Below are positions 61,791 to 64,000 of a stretch of DNA of 64,000 nt, piece after piece. Source of the DNA: Ancylostoma caninum. Lineage: Eukaryota > Nematoda > Chromadorea > Rhabditida > Ancylostomatidae. Location of the stretch: the NCBI GenBank assembly GCA_037903475.1, contig JBAJFG010000038.1, positions 1 to 64,000 on the forward strand. Direction: 5' to 3'. The position numbers and the translations under genes were made by a program. The notes beneath the pieces were generated by a model. The model had not been told where the DNA came from. It made no database searches and worked only from the letters and a program-made list of their open reading frames with translations. The stretch's first letter is position 1. Every line of letters begins with the position of its first letter.

Positions 61791-61954
61791 CACCTACCGA
61801 GGCGATCCATCAATGGGGCAATAGCACAAACAACGGCGATCCGTCCGTTCGCTCGTACGGACGACGACGGAGCGGCGGAAGATCGCAAAGTGGAGAAGCG
61901 CGTGAAGAAAACTTGACAGCGGAAGAATTATCGCATGAGATATGGATGAGGTGA
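61791..61954 (+). CDS. Candidate terminal exon, + strand, Ser/Arg/Gly-rich
   Basis: An acceptor (ATCTGCTTCAG) is followed by a coding-like frame (GDPSVRSYGRRRSGGRSQSG then EAREENLTAEELSHEIWMR) that stops at TGA 61952-61954. The stop overlaps a donor-like GTGAGA, and even if spliced to the acceptor at 62012 the same stop is formed. Upstream, the frame is open back to 61577. The - strand of the same GC-rich patch is also open (61810-62043) behind a very strong acceptor (TTTTTTTTCAG at about 62060). Strand assignment is therefore uncertain. Confidence 0.33.
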
Positions 61955-64000
61955 GAAAGAAGCGAGAAAAAATGTGAAGAACATCTATGAAAACAACAAA
62001 CCTCATTTTCAGGTGACCGTTCTTGAAACATTGGCTCCTTCATGGCCGTCCAAGTTTCTGAAAAAAAAAAGTTTTGTTAGTAGTATAGTCACGAGAAAAC
62101 AACCAAATTGAGGCGAAGTCCACACAATTTCAGGAGTGAATTGACCTATCAAAAGTGCCCTCAATTTCCGGAGTACAACACGAAGCGAAAACAAGGAAGA
62201 TGTACGGAGCAAGATAAATTTCTATATGGAGCTAAAACTCGTTAGTCACATAACAACCTCTCTTCATTTTTCCTGAGAAAGGCACGTAAAAACGTAGGAA
62301 CCATCAACATCTCAGGTCACCAACGCATGACCACGAATAGCTGATAAAACAGCGCTGATAACAGCTAACGCACACCACGGAACTGTTTCCAAAGAAATGC
62401 TAGGGTTACAAGCTCGGTTGTTCCTTTAGTCACAGAGCCATGGTGTTAAGAAGAAACAGCAAAAGACAAACAATATGCGTATGCTTTTAAAATGGGCAAA
62501 ATATGAGATCTCACTACATGAGTTCAGCTCGTTATTTCCCGGAAACAGGGATCATTTTGCGCGTCAATGTATGCTGTCGATGCTCAGCACGATAATTTCG
62601 AATTTTTAATATGTGAGAGTTTTGTATACGCAGAAAGTAACCTTGAAGTCGACCCAAAAAATAAGTTTACTGTGGATGGCGACAGACTTCAACTCTGATT
62701 AGGTGGATATTTGAGAACAAAGAGCGAAGGGTTTCAGCATTTGATGGGACTTGTGGAAGGGACCTTGCTGATGTTCATGTCTTGAATTCAGATTGGGGTT
62801 ATAATTGTTAGGTCATAGAAATTAGGAGATTAGGTCACAGAAATTTTCTTAAAAAGTGTAATAATGGATGACCAAACTGTGAAAACTATATGCTATAGTA
62901 ATCTGAGAATCTGAAAATAATGGTATGATAGAGAAAATCTGTGAAAACAAAGATGCAAAAATTCAAGGCTGTGGCCTAATCAGAGAAATAGGGTGGATAA
63001 GGCAGGTCTATTGGATTCCTAAAATACGAAAAATGTATATATTAGGTTGTCCCATAAAAAATGGCCGCAACCTACACTACCCTCGCTAAATTCTTTAAAA
63101 AAAAGTGCACCCCGCCCGCGAAGTTGCGTTCTTTTCGTTCCATCCTCTATAATTTGGTGGAATTTAGTCTATCAAAAGTACGCATAGATCACAGAAACAG
63201 TACATGTCTGTTTGACCCACCTATAAGCAATTTGCTATAAATTTCATGTTAAATTGTGAAATTTGAGCGTTCTTTATTTTGAGGAATTCTGCCGCGAACA
63301 GCGCGCGACGTCGCATGCGGCGAGCCAAGCGATGCGCGACAAAATTGTGGTGAAGCGAGGACACTTAAAATTCCATTATGAAGCTGAGAACTGTTAGCTC
63401 ACCTTATATAAGGCTGAGTTTTGGATCAACTGCGTTCTTCCCATCGGTTTTCATTTTGCGGTATATTGCGTCTCAACAATTTCATATTATTTATTTATTT
63501 ATTTAATCTATCTGTACTCTAAAAAAGGCTTCCTCAATTACTCTTTCTATGGTTTCTGCAGACGAAATTGTACAACGAGGCAAAACATGGTTTTTGTGCT
63601 CTCCCGATTTTTAGACTATTTTTTTCGCCCTAGTGAGACAAAAGCCAGATTTGGTGTTAGCTTTGCGTTTGGCCAGGTAGTCGTGTTGTAAGCGCGCAGA
63701 AGCTGTGACTAGAGAAACACTTCCAGAACGATACGAGTTCTCAAATTTGACCAAGTGATGGTCTGAAACTTGTCAGAAACGAAGGCATAGTTCTGGTGGC
63801 GAGACGAGAATTCTGGAACAGTCCGTAAAAATGTTAGCGTCCAGATTGGACGCAACTAAATCACTGGTCGCCCTGCCTTCTTGGCAGCCAAACATGGCAA
63901 AAAAATGGGCAAAGTAGATTTTGAACAAAAGCGTTGCCGGTCAGTGCTTCACTTACCACACCATCATGACTTATAATAACGGGCTTACTTTGTGTGTCAC
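61955..64000. other. No recognised gene
   Basis: AT-rich. The only structured item is a possible mariner end at 63042, listed separately. Confidence 0.5.
63042..63075 (+). repeat. Possible mariner terminal repeat, single end
   Basis: TTAGGTTGTCCCATAA followed by AAAATGGCCGC and preceded by TATA resembles the terminal repeats of many mariner elements. The GC-rich stretch at 63290-63350 could be the start of a decayed transposase. No matching right end occurs before the window stops at 64000. Confidence 0.35.

Overview
This window looks like nuclear DNA from a nematode, most likely a clade V (strongylid or hookworm-like) species. The organism is inferred, not proven. There is no long uninterrupted coding frame anywhere. 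The credible exons are short (13 to about 160 bp) and end in GT..AG introns with the extended TTTTCAG acceptor typical of nematodes. The DNA is AT-rich and full of small inverted-repeat transposons, simple repeats and a mariner fossil. No operon, rRNA, CRISPR array, plasmid or phage feature is visible.

Layout. (1) 1-413, + strand: the end of a gene entering from the left, with one exon and a probable second. (2) 545-6342, - strand: a phase-consistent chain of up to five exons of an unidentified gene rich in Phe/Asp/Ser; its last two exons are tentative. A decayed mariner element (3283-4558) sits in its largest intron. (3) 7.2-20 kb: repeats, namely a hAT-type MITE with an 8-bp target duplication, an array of a GTCGAC-centred palindromic motif, a 435-bp pure GA tract and a 60-bp minisatellite. 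A possible + strand first exon lies at 18.3-18.7 kb. (4) 23.4-30.2 kb, - strand: two exons that join in phase to encode one SH3 domain, closest by motif to the CAS scaffold family (p130Cas/NEDD9 type). A possible tiny first exon lies at 41.3 kb. The two - strand exon groups could belong to one gene, but I found no exons linking them. (5) 31-38 kb: weak + strand exon candidates. (6) 38-56 kb: mostly repeats, including large inverted repeats. One is a 1.4-kb foldback enclosing a tRNA-like unit with A and B box motifs. There are also four copies of a MITE with TTTATACT-type ends and a TGAA tetranucleotide array. (7) 56-64 kb: almost empty, with three weak exon candidates.

Best-supported items: the split SH3 domain, the 6342-to-2288 exon chain, the mariner remnant and the hAT MITEs. 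Everything else labelled as an exon is a candidate that needs transcript or homology evidence. I did not find a convincing new defence or enzymatic system. The most unusual structures are the tRNA-like foldback, the GTCGAC-motif array and the 20-codon-period minisatellite.
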